Shown here: positions 8,563 to 16,982 of the stretch, piece by piece
Layout: each line of letters begins with the position of its first letter
Position numbering within the stretch: the first letter of the stretch is position 1
Origin: Paenibacillus sp. USDA918EY
Lineage (GTDB): Bacteria > Bacillota > Bacilli > Paenibacillales > Paenibacillaceae
Assembly (NCBI RefSeq): GCF_009870825.1
Contig: NZ_WTWY01000004.1
Span: 248,001-312,000 of the forward strand
Direction of reading: 5' to 3'
DNA length: 64,000 bases
The notes under the pieces: generated by a model
Seen by the model: only the letters and a program-made list of their open reading frames with translations
Database searches by the model: none
Told to the model about the DNA's origin: nothing
Program-made: the position numbers and the translations under genes

Positions 8563-8835
8563 ATGAATAAATCCGAGCTGATTTCCCAAGTAGCCGAAAC
8601 TGCGGAATTGTCCAAAAAGGATGCGACGAAAGCCGTTGACGCGGTATTCGAAGCTATTTCACAAGCTCTGCAAAACGGAGACAAAGTCCAACTCGTTGGA
8701 TTTGGAAACTTTGAAGTTCGCGAGCGTTCCGCCCGTAAAGGACGCAACCCGCAAACCGGTGAAGAAATCGAAATCCCTTCGAGCAAAATTCCTGCTTTCA
8801 AACCAGGCAAAGCGCTCAAAGACGGAATCAAATAA
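8563..8835 (+). CDS. hbs: DNA-binding protein HU
   Basis: The 90-residue protein is full length for HU and carries the family arm region [21 protein letters not shown] followed by a terminal helix. HU is the abundant histone-like protein that bends and compacts the chromosome; it acts as a homodimer in the nucleoid. GGGGAGGTG lies about 7 bases before ATG 8563, a very strong ribosome site as expected for an abundant protein. The gene is in the conserved position downstream of spoIVA, but here an ABC operon separates them. Confidence 0.97.
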   Translation: MNKSELISQVAETAELSKKDATKAVDAVFEAISQALQNGDKVQLVGFGNFEVRERSARKGRNPQTGEEIEIPSSKIPAFKPGKALKDGIK

Positions 8836-8870
8836 GATTTCTACATATTTCCAATAAGCTGGTGAGAAAA

Positions 8871-8987
8871 AGACCGTGATAACCTGCCAGCCTGCATCGA
8901 TCTTGATCGGGAGCGGGCGGCGGGACCTGCAAAGCCTTTCGGTATACCCGATTTGACGCGCAGGCGTTCACGGCCTTTTCTTTTCTC
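8871..8987. other. Large convergent stem-loop, probable bidirectional terminator or small RNA
   Basis: AAAAGACCGTGA at about 8869-8880 can pair with TCACGGCCTTTT at about 8967-8978, and CCTGC (8883-8887) with GCAGG (8960-8964). They enclose a loop of about 75 bases with a small inner hairpin. T-rich tails flank the stem on both strands. It lies between hbs (+) and the 45-codon gene on the - strand, so termination in both directions is the simplest reading. The loop is unusually long for a terminator. Confidence 0.5.
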
Positions 8988-9051
8988 TCCCGGCGGGAGA
9001 TTTGGCATTTTTCGAATAATCGGAAGGGGCTTTGGTCAGGGCTTTTTCCCG

Positions 9052-9189
9052 TTACTTGGCGGGCGGCTGCTCCTGATCGGCGTAATCGATGAGAATGACG
9101 GGATAACCTGCAGCTTGGCTGAGCTGGCGCTCGTATTCCCGAAGCTGCAAAACCGCTTCTTCATCGAGAGGCGCCGGTTCGTAATTCAT
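9052..9189 (-). CDS. Small acidic protein, 45 residues, uncharacterised
   Basis: On the - strand an ATG at 9189 opens a 45-codon frame ending with TAA at 9052. It is preceded by AAGGAG ten bases upstream. The product starts [19 protein letters not shown] and is acidic, with a predicted amphipathic helix and a short hydrophobic strand (YPVILIDYA). I do not recognise a family. The ribosome site, sensible codon use and a converging terminator support a real gene. Confidence 0.55.
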   Translation of the reverse strand: MNYEPAPLDEEAVLQLREYERQLSQAAGYPVILIDYADQEQPPAK

Positions 9190-9296
9190 CGTTAACACAC
9201 TCCTTATATAATATATGCCTTATTAGCATTCCCACGACGGGACCGGAAGTAACCGTCCAAGAGACCGGATCAGATGATGATGGAAGGAGGAACGAC

Positions 9297-9524
9297 ATGA
9301 TGGAAAACGCGAACAACAACGATTACATCGTCGTGAAGGCGAAGGAAAACGGAGTGCAGGTCATCGGATTGACCCGCGGGCACGATACCAAATTTCATCA
9401 TACGGAAAAGCTCGATAAAGGCGAGGTGCTGATCGCCCAGTTTACGGACCATACGTCTGCCATGAAAATCCGCGGCAAAGCGGAGGTGCAAACGAAGCAC
9501 GGAATCATCGAAAGCGACAGCTAA
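9297..9524 (+). CDS. mtrB: trp RNA-binding attenuation protein TRAP
   Basis: The 75-residue protein has the exact length of B. subtilis TRAP and the family segments [14 protein letters not shown] and [23 protein letters not shown] forms an eleven-membered ring that, when loaded with tryptophan, binds (G/U)AG triplets in RNA and represses trp genes. A matching array of triplets lies in the trp leader at 18589-18636. GGAAGGAGG precedes ATG 9297; ATG 9300 is also possible. The usual upstream partner mtrA/folE is absent here, and a terminator follows directly, so the gene stands alone. Confidence 0.96.
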   Translation: MMENANNNDYIVVKAKENGVQVIGLTRGHDTKFHHTEKLDKGEVLIAQFTDHTSAMKIRGKAEVQTKHGIIESDS

Positions 9525-9527
9525 ATT

Positions 9528-9549
9528 GCAGGCCATGCCTGCTTTTTTT
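9528..9549 (+). terminator. Terminator after mtrB
   Basis: GCAGGC-CAT-GCCTGC forms a 6-bp hairpin followed by seven T residues. Confidence 0.85.
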
Positions 9550-9626
9550 CGTTGGCGCCCGGGTAGGTATGGAGTCCTGCGATGAAGCTTAAACTATAGG
9601 TACCAACAAGCGAGGAGGACTACCAG

Positions 9627-10181
9627 ATGACCCGTTATATCCTGCCGTGCGCCGCGCTTCTCTTTGCTTTGGGAACGGCGCCGTCTTATGGCCAGCCAAA
9701 CCATCAACAACCGATCCTGCCGGCTTGCCCCAAACAGGTGATGCCCGTCGTATTGCATGAACCCGGATGGGAGCTGAGCGACGAAAATATCGTCGATATG
9801 CTGCATTCGCTTCCGCTGACGCTGACCATCCGCCGGGTGGAATGGCATGCGCCCGCCATGTCCATCGATTTGACGGTTCCGGCTCCGAATACGTCGCGGA
9901 CGGAAATGTACAAAAACATCGCCGAGATCCTGTCTTTTTGCTTTTCGGGAACGAGCAACGTCCAGCAGGTCAAGCTCAGGCTGATGGCCGAAGATCCGTG
10001 GCTGGATACGCGCCATTTGCTGCTGGCGGCGGACGCGAAACGGCATATCTGGGATTCGGCGCTGTACCGCGAGCTCCGGCTGACGGGGGAAGCCCCTTTA
10101 CCCGATTACATAAAAAGCAAATTGCACGTCATCGAAACGTTGTTATGGAAAGACCGGTTCGACTTCCCCCATCAAGGGTAA
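9627..10181 (+). CDS. Predicted secreted protein of unknown function
   Basis: The 184-residue product has a likely signal peptide: a short basic start, a hydrophobic core to about residue 16 and an AxA-like region near GTAPSYGQ. The mature part contains two alternating strand-helix units and the segment RLMAEDPWLDTRHLLLAADAK, but no family that I can name. ATG 9627 follows GAGGAGG. It sits alone between mtrB and hepS, an insertion relative to B. subtilis. A weak AATTCA/TGAATT hairpin with a short T run follows the stop. Confidence 0.6.
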   Translation: MTRYILPCAALLFALGTAPSYGQPNHQQPILPACPKQVMPVVLHEPGWELSDENIVDMLHSLPLTLTIRRVEWHAPAMSIDLTVPAPNTSRTEMYKNIAEILSFCFSGTSNVQQVKLRLMAEDPWLDTRHLLLAADAKRHIWDSALYRELRLTGEAPLPDYIKSKLHVIETLLWKDRFDFPHQG

Positions 10182-10255
10182 TTCATCATTATTGAATTTT
10201 TCGCCCGACAAACCTAAAATGGGGATGGTTCACCCGTGCGTGGCGAAAAAACATG

Positions 10256-10264
10256 TGATATAAT
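10256..10264 (+). promoter_or_regulatory. Extended -10 promoter for the hepS operon
   Basis: TGATATAAT provides a TG-extended TATAAT box at 10259-10264. There is no recognisable -35 box. The predicted start of transcription is about 70 bases before hepS. Confidence 0.55.
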
Positions 10265-10342
10265 AGAAAAGATTGTGAACAAATGATCTTGTTCGTCGGA
10301 TTAGTAAGTGATTCAAAGATAAAAAAGGCTCGGAGGCTGACG

Positions 10343-11209
10343 ATGAAACCGTACCGCGTACCCCAACTAGCAAAGAAATATGTCGAATACGACATGATCC
10401 AAAAACATACGGAGCTGCCGCCTTTTCCTGACGCTCGCGTTCAGCTGTTATACATTTTCCTGAACCAGGGGACCAGCAGCGTTGGCATGCACAGCGAGCT
10501 TTTTTCGCTGGTAACCTCCCTCGTTCAATTAGGTATAGATACGCATGAAACGATTGATACGCAAAAGGACAAACCGGTGGAAGGTTTTATGCGCTCCCGC
10601 CAGCTGAAAGTTCTCGCCGGGGATTATTTCAGCAGCCGGTTTTATCATCTGTTGTCCCAAAAAGGGCAAATCGATGCAGTTTCGCGGCTCAGCCAAGCCA
10701 TTTGCGACGTGAACGTGCTGAAAATGAACTTGTACGGAAAAATGAAGAGCCTGTTATTGTCGGCAGAAGAATATTTGCGGCATGCGGTGCAGCTGAATAT
10801 GCAGCTGTTTCTTTCTTTTACTCCCCTGCTGGAAGAGTCCCTGCACGACTTGTGGAACTCGCTTTTGCGGAAGATCAGCGAATGCGAAACCGTCGCGCGG
10901 GAAATCGAACGGAGCGGCGGGGAGCCATACCTCTACAGCTATTCGTACTGGCATATCCTCGATATCGCCAACGATGAGGATCGAATGGCGCTGAAAGAAC
11001 GTAATATCGACAACAAAGATTGGAAAAAGCTGATGCTGAAATATAAAGCGGCGGAACATATGGCCGAAAAGCTGCGCCAAGCGGTAGGCGGCGTCCAGGC
11101 CATTTTGAAAAACGTCAAAAGCGACGGCCGCTTCCGCGATGTCGGACAGGTTCTGGAGCCTTTCCAGCGTCAGCTTCACACTTCCGGATCGGCTGTCGGA
11201 GAAGGGTAG
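10343..11209 (+). CDS. hepS: Heptaprenyl diphosphate synthase component I
   Basis: The 288-residue helical protein matches HepS, the non-catalytic subunit that partners with HepT to make the C35 side chain of menaquinone-7. It has the family segments KYVEYDMI and LAGDYFSSRFYHLL, and, as expected, no DDxxD motif. It is about 35 residues longer than the B. subtilis protein at the C-terminus. ATG 10343 follows CGGAGG; an in-frame ATG at 10283 has no ribosome site. The catalytic subunit gene hepT lies at 13598, separated by menG, ubiA and ubiX. Confidence 0.88.
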   Translation: MKPYRVPQLAKKYVEYDMIQKHTELPPFPDARVQLLYIFLNQGTSSVGMHSELFSLVTSLVQLGIDTHETIDTQKDKPVEGFMRSRQLKVLAGDYFSSRFYHLLSQKGQIDAVSRLSQAICDVNVLKMNLYGKMKSLLLSAEEYLRHAVQLNMQLFLSFTPLLEESLHDLWNSLLRKISECETVAREIERSGGEPYLYSYSYWHILDIANDEDRMALKERNIDNKDWKKLMLKYKAAEHMAEKLRQAVGGVQAILKNVKSDGRFRDVGQVLEPFQRQLHTSGSAVGEG

Positions 11210-11218
11210 GTTGCTTGA

Positions 11219-11965
11219 ATGAATATCAATACTTCAGAGCCCCAAACGAATGCGAACGACCAATACGACCATGTGCAGTCCGTATTCGAAAGCATCGCTC
11301 CAAAATACGACATCATGAACGACATTTTAAGTTTCCGCAGGCATAAGGCCTGGCGTAAATTTACGATGAAGAAGATGGCGATGAAACCGGGCGACACGGC
11401 GATCGACCTGTGCTGCGGAACCTGCGACTGGACGCTCAGCATGGCTGAAGCAAGCGGAACCGGACAGGTGATCGGGCTGGATTTCAGTCCGAACATGCTG
11501 AAGGTTGGGGAGAGCAAGGTCAAAGCCAAGCATTTGGAGAACCAGATCACATTGGTTCAGGGGAATGCGATGGATTTGCCGTTTGAGGATAACCGGTTTG
11601 ATTACGCGACGATCGGCTTCGGGCTGCGCAACGTGCCTGACCTGGTGAAGGTCCTTCAGGAGATGAAGCGCGTCGTCAAACCCGGCGGCATGGTCGTTTG
11701 CCTGGAATTGTCCAAGCCGACCTGGCAGCCGTTCAAAGGCCTTTATTATTTTTATTTTCAACAAATATTGCCTAACCTGGGCAAACTTTTTGCCAAAAGA
11801 TACGAGCAGTACAAGTGGCTGCCGGACTCGCTTGCCCTGTTTCCCGGAAGGGAGGAGCTGGCGTCAATATTCCGGGAGGTCGGTTTACAACATGTCAAGG
11901 CCTATCCCCTGACTGGCGGCATCGCGGCACTACATATTGGGATTAAGGAGAATCGGCATGTTTAA
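11219..11965 (+). CDS. menG: Demethylmenaquinone methyltransferase
   Basis: The 248-residue protein belongs to the UbiE/MenG family and methylates demethylmenaquinone with S-adenosylmethionine in the last step of menaquinone synthesis. The SAM motif is DLCCGTCDWT near residue 63, followed by GLDFSPNML and the family block FGLRNVPD near residue 140. AGAAGGGTAGG precedes ATG 11219. It overlaps the downstream prenyltransferase gene by 8 bases, which suggests coordinated translation of the two menaquinone enzymes. Confidence 0.95.
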   Translation: MNINTSEPQTNANDQYDHVQSVFESIAPKYDIMNDILSFRRHKAWRKFTMKKMAMKPGDTAIDLCCGTCDWTLSMAEASGTGQVIGLDFSPNMLKVGESKVKAKHLENQITLVQGNAMDLPFEDNRFDYATIGFGLRNVPDLVKVLQEMKRVVKPGGMVVCLELSKPTWQPFKGLYYFYFQQILPNLGKLFAKRYEQYKWLPDSLALFPGREELASIFREVGLQHVKAYPLTGGIAALHIGIKENRHV

Positions 11966-12830
11966 GAAAATCGGCGTTTTTTTGGAAATGATCAAAATTG
12001 AACATACATTGTTCGCGCTTCCGTTTGCTTTTATGGGAGCCATATTGGGATCGGTGGTCGTGAGCGGGCATCTGCCCTCCTGGGCGCAAATCGGCTGGAT
12101 CCTGATGGCCATGTTCGGCGCCAGAAGCGCGGCGTTTGGCCTCAACCGGATGATCGACCAGGTCATCGACAAAAAAAATCCCCGCACCGCAGGCCGGGCC
12201 ATTCCGGCAGGTCTTCTCAAGACGGCGGAAGTTATCGTTTTCACGATCGTATGCTTTTTCTTGTTGTTCTGGGCGGCGATTGAATTGTCTCCGCTTGCCG
12301 TAAAGCTGCTTCCTATCGCGGTCTTTTTCCTTGTATTTTATTCTTACACGAAGCGCTTTACCTGGCTTTGCCACGTGATACTCGGATTTACGATCGCCCT
12401 GGCTCCGCTTGGAGGTTGGGTGGCTGTCACGAACAGCATCGATTGGAAGGCGTTGCTGCTTTACGTTTCCGTCGCTTTTTGGACGGCGGGCTTTGACGTG
12501 ATCTACGCCATTCAGGACATGGAATTCGACCGGAAAGAAGGGCTGTTTTCCATTCCCGCCCGCTTCGGGCTTCATAAGTCGCTGAAGATCGCCAGATATT
12601 TTCATATGGTGACGGCCGTAGGCTTTATCATCCTTTTCTTTGTGACGGATTTGAGTTGGTGGTATTTTGCGGGCATGGTAATTTCATATATGATCTTATT
12701 CTATGAACATTACATTTTGTCGCCAAATGATATGAGCAAGCTGCAAACCTCCTTTTTCACCATGAACAGCGTGCTCAGTATCGTTGTTTTTGTCTTTACG
12801 CTGATTGATTTGGTGGTGCAGTTCCATTGA
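11958..12830 (+). CDS. ubiA: UbiA-family aromatic prenyltransferase
   Basis: The 290-residue membrane protein has about eight hydrophobic segments and the two Asp-rich motifs of the UbiA family, NRMIDQVID near residue 63 and DVIYAIQDMEFD near residue 180. These bind Mg-prenyl diphosphate. Such enzymes attach the polyprenyl chain to an aromatic acid. Its location between menG and ubiX suggests the menaquinone precursor of the futalosine route (MqnP-like) as substrate rather than 4-hydroxybenzoate; that is inference. ATG 11958 follows AAGGAG. B. subtilis has no gene here. Confidence 0.88.
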   Translation: MFKKIGVFLEMIKIEHTLFALPFAFMGAILGSVVVSGHLPSWAQIGWILMAMFGARSAAFGLNRMIDQVIDKKNPRTAGRAIPAGLLKTAEVIVFTIVCFFLLFWAAIELSPLAVKLLPIAVFFLVFYSYTKRFTWLCHVILGFTIALAPLGGWVAVTNSIDWKALLLYVSVAFWTAGFDVIYAIQDMEFDRKEGLFSIPARFGLHKSLKIARYFHMVTAVGFIILFFVTDLSWWYFAGMVISYMILFYEHYILSPNDMSKLQTSFFTMNSVLSIVVFVFTLIDLVVQFH

Positions 12831-13468
12831 TGGACGCAAAAGGAGAAAAAACAGGCTGGGTTGTCGGCATCACGGGGGCGAGCGGTTCCGTTTACGGCGT
12901 GCGCTTGACCGAAGTGCTTTTGGAGCAAGGTTATCCGGTCCATCTGGTCGTTTCCAATGCCGGCTGGCGGGTACTCGGCGAAGAGCTCGGGTGGAACGCG
13001 GCAAGGCGGGAGCAGGCGCTGGTGGATCAATTCGGCGGGCTGCCCGGGAAGCTGACGTATCATCCGATCGCGGACATCGGCGCAACCATTGCCAGCGGCT
13101 CTTACCAGGTGGAGGGAATGGTCATTGTTCCGTGCTCCATGGGCACGCTGTCCTCGGTGGCAAGCGGCGCATCCGACAATTTGATGACGAGAGCGGCGGA
13201 CGTGATGCTGAAGGAAGGACGGCCGCTCGTGCTCGTTCCGCGCGAAACGCCGCTGCATGCGATCCACCTTGAAAATATGCTGAAGCTTGCCCGGCTGGGA
13301 GTGAAAATGATCCCGGCTATGCCGGCTTTTTATTTTCATCCCGAAACGATCGGGGACCTCGTCGACTTTCAGGTAGGCAAAATATTGGACAGCCTGCGGA
13401 TCGAACACCGGTTGTTCACCCGCTGGGACGGCGGGCAAGCCGCGGCGAAAAAGACAGATGGCCGCTGA
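12830..13468 (+). CDS. ubiX: UbiX-family flavin prenyltransferase
   Basis: The 212-residue protein starts with GITGASGSVYGVRL, the flavin-binding loop of UbiX/Pad1. It also has the family block PCSMGTLSSVASGASDNL near residue 104. UbiX makes prenylated FMN, the cofactor of UbiD-type decarboxylases. The ATG at 12830 overlaps the ubiA stop in TGATG. No UbiD gene lies nearby, so its decarboxylase partner must be encoded elsewhere. The pairing with ubiA supports a role in a menaquinone branch. Confidence 0.93.
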   Translation: MDAKGEKTGWVVGITGASGSVYGVRLTEVLLEQGYPVHLVVSNAGWRVLGEELGWNAARREQALVDQFGGLPGKLTYHPIADIGATIASGSYQVEGMVIVPCSMGTLSSVASGASDNLMTRAADVMLKEGRPLVLVPRETPLHAIHLENMLKLARLGVKMIPAMPAFYFHPETIGDLVDFQVGKILDSLRIEHRLFTRWDGGQAAAKKTDGR

Positions 13469-13597
13469 CCGAGTGTCATCCGGGATTGATCTGTGCTATG
13501 ATGAACTAAAACTGTTGCTGTACCAAAACATAAACTCGAATTCTGCTGCTGCAAAAAGGGAAATGCGGATTGAGAATACGCTGACACGGGTGAAAGA

Positions 13598-14572
13598 ATG
13601 AAAAGATTAGACATATTCGGCTTACTGAAAAAAGACATGAACTATATTGAAAAAGAGCTTTTTCACAGCATCGAAGGAGAGCATGAGCTCCTGAACGAAA
13701 CATCGATGCATCTGCTCAAGGCGGGCGGCAAACGCTTGCGTCCCGTTTTCGTGCTGATGGGAGGCAAATTCGGCAACTACGATTTGGAAAAGCTCAAAAA
13801 TGTGGCGGTTCCGCTCGAGCTGATCCATATGGCCTCCCTCGTGCATGACGACGTAATCGACGACGCGGATACCCGCCGCGGGGAATTGACGGTCAAGTCC
13901 AAATGGGACAACCGGATCGCGATGTACACCGGCGACTATATTTATGCCCGGGCCCTTATGATTGCAGCGAAGCTGGAAAAACCGCAAATCCATCAAATCC
14001 TGTCCAAAGCGATGGTGGAAATGTCCATTGGCGAAATGGAACAAATCCGCGATTTCTTTAACACCGACCAAAGCGTACGCCGCTATCTTTTGCGTATTCG
14101 CCGCAAAACAGCCCTTTTAATCGCGATCAGCTGCCAGCTCGGAGCCGTTGCTTCCGACGCGGACGCCAAATCGTCCAATTTGCTGTACCGTTACGGCTAC
14201 AATGTCGGCATGGCTTTTCAAATCCAGGATGACCTGCTCGATTTGTGCGGGACGGAAAAGCAAATCGGCAAACCGCCGGGAAGCGACATGAGACAAGGAA
14301 ACATTACGCTGCCGGTTATTTATGCGCTTCAGGATGAAGAAATCCGGGAACCGCTGCTCAGGGAAATCGGATACATCCGCGAACGCAACGGGGAATGCGA
14401 CGTGACCGGAGCGATTCAACTGATCAAAGCCAGCAGCGGCATATCCCGGGCCGAGGCGCTGGCGGACCGTTACATAAAAAAAGCGCTTGATGCCCTCGAG
14501 CGCCTGCCGGAAAATCGGACAAAGAAAAATTTGAAGGACATCGCCCACTTCGTGACTAAACGTTCTTATTGA
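13598..14572 (+). CDS. hepT: Heptaprenyl diphosphate synthase component II
   Basis: The 324-residue protein is the catalytic trans-prenyltransferase subunit that works with HepS. It has the first Asp-rich motif DDVIDDADTRRG near residue 85 and the second QIQDDLLDLCG near residue 212, plus GGKRLRP near residue 43. It elongates farnesyl diphosphate to C35 for menaquinone-7. The ATG at 13598 follows GGGTGAAAG. A gap of 130 bases separates it from ubiX, so it may have its own promoter, although I did not find a strong one. Confidence 0.93.
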   Translation: MKRLDIFGLLKKDMNYIEKELFHSIEGEHELLNETSMHLLKAGGKRLRPVFVLMGGKFGNYDLEKLKNVAVPLELIHMASLVHDDVIDDADTRRGELTVKSKWDNRIAMYTGDYIYARALMIAAKLEKPQIHQILSKAMVEMSIGEMEQIRDFFNTDQSVRRYLLRIRRKTALLIAISCQLGAVASDADAKSSNLLYRYGYNVGMAFQIQDDLLDLCGTEKQIGKPPGSDMRQGNITLPVIYALQDEEIREPLLREIGYIRERNGECDVTGAIQLIKASSGISRAEALADRYIKKALDALERLPENRTKKNLKDIAHFVTKRSY

Positions 14573-14692
14573 CGCGGCCAAGCCCGTCTCTTCCGGCGCC
14601 GATATGACGAAATTAATATCCGTCCGATTTTATATATTATAAGATTGCCATAATTAGCCTTACGACTTGAGTCAAAATAGGAGAGTGAGTTT

Positions 14693-15136
14693 ATGGAACG
14701 AACTTTTTTAATGGTCAAGCCTGATGGAGTGCAACGTGGTTTAATCGGCAAAATCATCGCAAGACTGGAAGACAAAGGGTTCAAAATGATTGCCGGCAAG
14801 CTGGTGCAGGTATCGGAGGAGCAGGCCAAACGGCATTACGCCGAGCATGAAGGCAAAGATTTTTACGACAACCTGGTGCGTTTCATTACTTCCGGCCCGG
14901 TATTCGCCATGGTATGGGAAGGCGATGACATTATCGCCTTGTCGCGCATCCTGATGGGAAAAACAAACGTCAAGGAAGCGCAGCCCGGCACCATCCGCGG
15001 CGACTACGCTTCGCATACCCCGCATAATCTGATTCACGGCTCGGATTCGCCGGAAAGCAGCGCGCGCGAAATCGCGAATTTTTTCGAAGCGCATGAACTG
15101 GTGAAATACGACAAGACCATCTCGCCGTGGACATAA
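14693..15136 (+). CDS. ndk: Nucleoside diphosphate kinase
   Basis: The 147-residue protein balances nucleoside triphosphate pools by phosphate transfer through a histidine. The catalytic region [13 protein letters not shown] is present, with His in NLIHGSDS. The N-terminal [13 protein letters not shown] is the family signature. Its position between hepT and cheR is the same as in B. subtilis. The start ATG 14693 follows GGAGAG. The last 10 bases overlap cheR. Confidence 0.97.
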   Translation: MERTFLMVKPDGVQRGLIGKIIARLEDKGFKMIAGKLVQVSEEQAKRHYAEHEGKDFYDNLVRFITSGPVFAMVWEGDDIIALSRILMGKTNVKEAQPGTIRGDYASHTPHNLIHGSDSPESSAREIANFFEAHELVKYDKTISPWT

Positions 15137-15963
15137 AGCAGACATTTTCGCCATCCGGAGGGGAGTCGGCCGGAACGTCCCTGCCGGACCAGGACTATTT
15201 GGCGTTTATCGAAAACGTGAAGCGAAGCACGGGCATCGATCTGTCGGAATATAAAGAAGCTCAAATGAAACGGCGCCTGACCACGCTCCGCCAGAAAAAC
15301 GGGTACCAGAGTTTTGCCGCTTTCTTCGAGGCGATTTCGAAGGACAAGTCCTTATTTTATGAGTTTTTGGACCGGATGACGATCAACGTTTCCGAATTTT
15401 GGCGCAATCCGAACCGCTGGGAGGTTTTGCGGGATATTATACTCCCTGAGCTTGCAAGCGGAAACAAACGGGGGCTTCGCGTTTGGAGCGCGGCCTGCTC
15501 CACGGGGGAAGAGCCGTACACGATCGCCATGATTCTTGACGGCAAAGGCCTCTTGGCCGAAACGAAGCTGGTAGCGACGGACATCGACGAAGGCGCTTTG
15601 GCGAAAGCGAAGCAGGGACTGTATATGGAACGTTCCCTCAAGGATGTTCCGCAGGACGTTGCCGCCCGCTATTTTACGCAGGAAGGAGCCCTTTTCAGGT
15701 TCAGCGAGCAGCTGAAGGGAAGCATCGAATTCCGAAAGCAAAACTTGCTCCTTGACCCGTTCGAAAAAGGGCATGACCTGATCGTTTGCCGGAATGTCAT
15801 GATCTATTTTACGGAAGAGGCCAAAACGAAACTGTACCATAAATTTGCGGAGGCGCTCCGGCCGGGCGGGTATTTGTTCGTCGGCAGCACGGAACAGATC
15901 TTTTCGCCGGGACAATACGGGCTGGAGCCGACCGAAACGTTTTTTTACCAGAAGAAGGATTAA
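15127..15963 (+). CDS. cheR: Chemotaxis protein methyltransferase CheR
   Basis: The 278-residue protein methylates glutamates of chemoreceptors with S-adenosylmethionine. It has an N-terminal helical CheR domain (about 20-80) and a SAM-binding domain with [17 protein letters not shown] near residue 117 and the [10 protein letters not shown] block. The C-terminal NVMIYF is typical. GTG at 15127 overlaps the ndk end and lacks a good ribosome site. GGAGGGG at about 15158 has no start codon at usual distance, so the true start is uncertain by 10-25 residues. Confidence 0.93.
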   Translation: MDIKQTFSPSGGESAGTSLPDQDYLAFIENVKRSTGIDLSEYKEAQMKRRLTTLRQKNGYQSFAAFFEAISKDKSLFYEFLDRMTINVSEFWRNPNRWEVLRDIILPELASGNKRGLRVWSAACSTGEEPYTIAMILDGKGLLAETKLVATDIDEGALAKAKQGLYMERSLKDVPQDVAARYFTQEGALFRFSEQLKGSIEFRKQNLLLDPFEKGHDLIVCRNVMIYFTEEAKTKLYHKFAEALRPGGYLFVGSTEQIFSPGQYGLEPTETFFYQKKD

Positions 15964-16049
15964 AACGCGCTCGGACAGGTATAATTAAGGCTGCATGAAA
16001 CGATACTATGGATGAAAGTGATCTCACTCAAGCGGAGGTTCGTTTCAGC

Positions 16050-16232
16050 ATGGACAAACGGCAGGTTATTACCGCGTACCGGCGCGGCTTTATCACGATT
16101 CAAGAATGCGGGCAAATTCTGGGCATTGAAGATATCCGACTTAGCCGGATGGTGCGGGATTCCGTGGAAAGCCTGGAGGACGGACCCAAGCCCGTCGGCA
16201 GACTCACCGCAAACAGCAGCAGGGCTGAATGA
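16050..16232 (+). CDS. Small helical protein, possible helix-turn-helix
   Basis: The 60-residue product MDKRQVITAYRRGFITIQEC... has helix-turn-helix character: RQVITAYRRG, then TIQECGQILGI, then RLSRMVRDSV. It may be a small DNA-binding or adaptor protein; I do not recognise a named family. ATG 16050 is chosen because GCGGAGG lies 11 bases upstream. An in-frame ATG at 16008 would add 14 residues but has no ribosome site. A terminator follows immediately. There is no counterpart at this place in B. subtilis. Confidence 0.6.
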   Translation: MDKRQVITAYRRGFITIQECGQILGIEDIRLSRMVRDSVESLEDGPKPVGRLTANSSRAE

Positions 16233-16234
16233 AA

Positions 16235-16270
16235 GCCGACCCTTGTTATTTAAGGGCCGGTGTTTTTTTT
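16235..16270 (+). terminator. Terminator after the 60-residue gene
   Basis: GCCGACCCTT and AAGGGCCGGT can pair with one internal mismatch around a 7-base loop, followed by eight T residues. Confidence 0.8.
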
Positions 16271-16359
16271 ATTTCAGGCGCAAAGGATCTCTCGGGAATC
16301 TCCCGCCGCCATTAACGGGCGGCCCGCAGCGCCCGGACCATCTCATCCGGGTTCGATTT

Positions 16360-16387
16360 TTTACGAAAAAAACAGTTCGCTTATGAT
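16360..16387 (+). promoter_or_regulatory. Sigma-A promoter for the monooxygenase-like gene
   Basis: TTTACG at 16360-16365 and TATGAT at 16382-16387 are 16 bases apart. The next gene starts 49 bases downstream. Confidence 0.55.
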
Positions 16388-16435
16388 AAAATCTTTTTTT
16401 AAAAGGGATTGTCATGGCGTAAGGAGGAACAGAAC

Positions 16436-16762
16436 ATGGGTAGAATCGCAAAAACGCCGACGCCCCCGTATTATGCCGTCATTTTTGCTTCGGAGCGGAC
16501 CGAAGAAGATCGGGGTTATGGAAAGATGGCGGATAAAATGGTTGAATTGGCATCCCGGCAGGACGGTTTTCTTGGTATGGAAAACGCTAATGACGAGGGA
16601 CTCGGTATTATGGTTTCCTACTGGGATTCACTGGAGGCGATCCAGCGGTGGAAGGAAAATGCCGGGCATCAGGCCGCGCAAGAGCGGGGCAAATCCGGTT
16701 GGTACCAAAGCTTCGCCCTTCGGGTAAGCAAGGTGGAAAGCGACCGGTATTTCGAAATATGA
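16436..16762 (+). CDS. Antibiotic biosynthesis monooxygenase (ABM) family protein
   Basis: The 108-residue protein looks like a single ABM ferredoxin-like domain: YYAVIFASERT, then MVELASRQDGFLGMENA, then GIMVSYWDSLEAIQRWKENAGHQAAQERG. The last block is typical of this family of small cofactor-poor monooxygenases and haem-degrading relatives. ATG 16436 follows AAGGAGG. It has its own promoter and is separate from the aromatic genes. The substrate is unknown. The slot is filled by aroF (chorismate synthase) in B. subtilis. Confidence 0.8.
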   Translation: MGRIAKTPTPPYYAVIFASERTEEDRGYGKMADKMVELASRQDGFLGMENANDEGLGIMVSYWDSLEAIQRWKENAGHQAAQERGKSGWYQSFALRVSKVESDRYFEI

Positions 16763-16796
16763 GCGGGCTAGAACGAAGCCTTTTTTGAATCAACGC

Positions 16797-16826
16797 GTGA
16801 CAGGGGCTACCGATCAATATTATAAT
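16797..16826 (+). promoter_or_regulatory. Sigma-A promoter upstream of aroB
   Basis: GTGACA at 16797-16802 and TATAAT at 16821-16826 are 18 bases apart. They would give a leader of about 150 bases before aroB. Confidence 0.55.
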
Positions 16827-16865
16827 GGGCAAAGATATCATCGGGTTTTAGCCGTTTACCGCTTA

Positions 16866-16919
16866 AAAGTAACAAGGGGACTCGTGAGCATTACTTTACG
16901 TAGGGGACTCGCCGTCCCC
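16866..16919 (+). promoter_or_regulatory. Two stem-loops in the aroB leader
   Basis: AAAGTAA (16866-16872) pairs with TTACTTT (16891-16897). GGGGAC (16903-16908) pairs with GTCCCC (16914-16919). The segment GGGGACTCG occurs in both the first loop and the second stem, so the second 3' arm could pair with either copy. No T run follows, so this is not a simple terminator. Confidence 0.4.
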
Positions 16920-16982
16920 CGCTTACGGTCATGTTCAAAAGTCTTCCCGCAATTTTAAAATCGATTTTAAAAGTGGAGTGTT

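Noticed and set aside
11937..11957. An earlier start for ubiA at 11937
   Set aside because: AAGGAG at 11946-11951 lies at proper distance from ATG 11958, and the family N-terminus begins near MFKKIGVFLEMIK.
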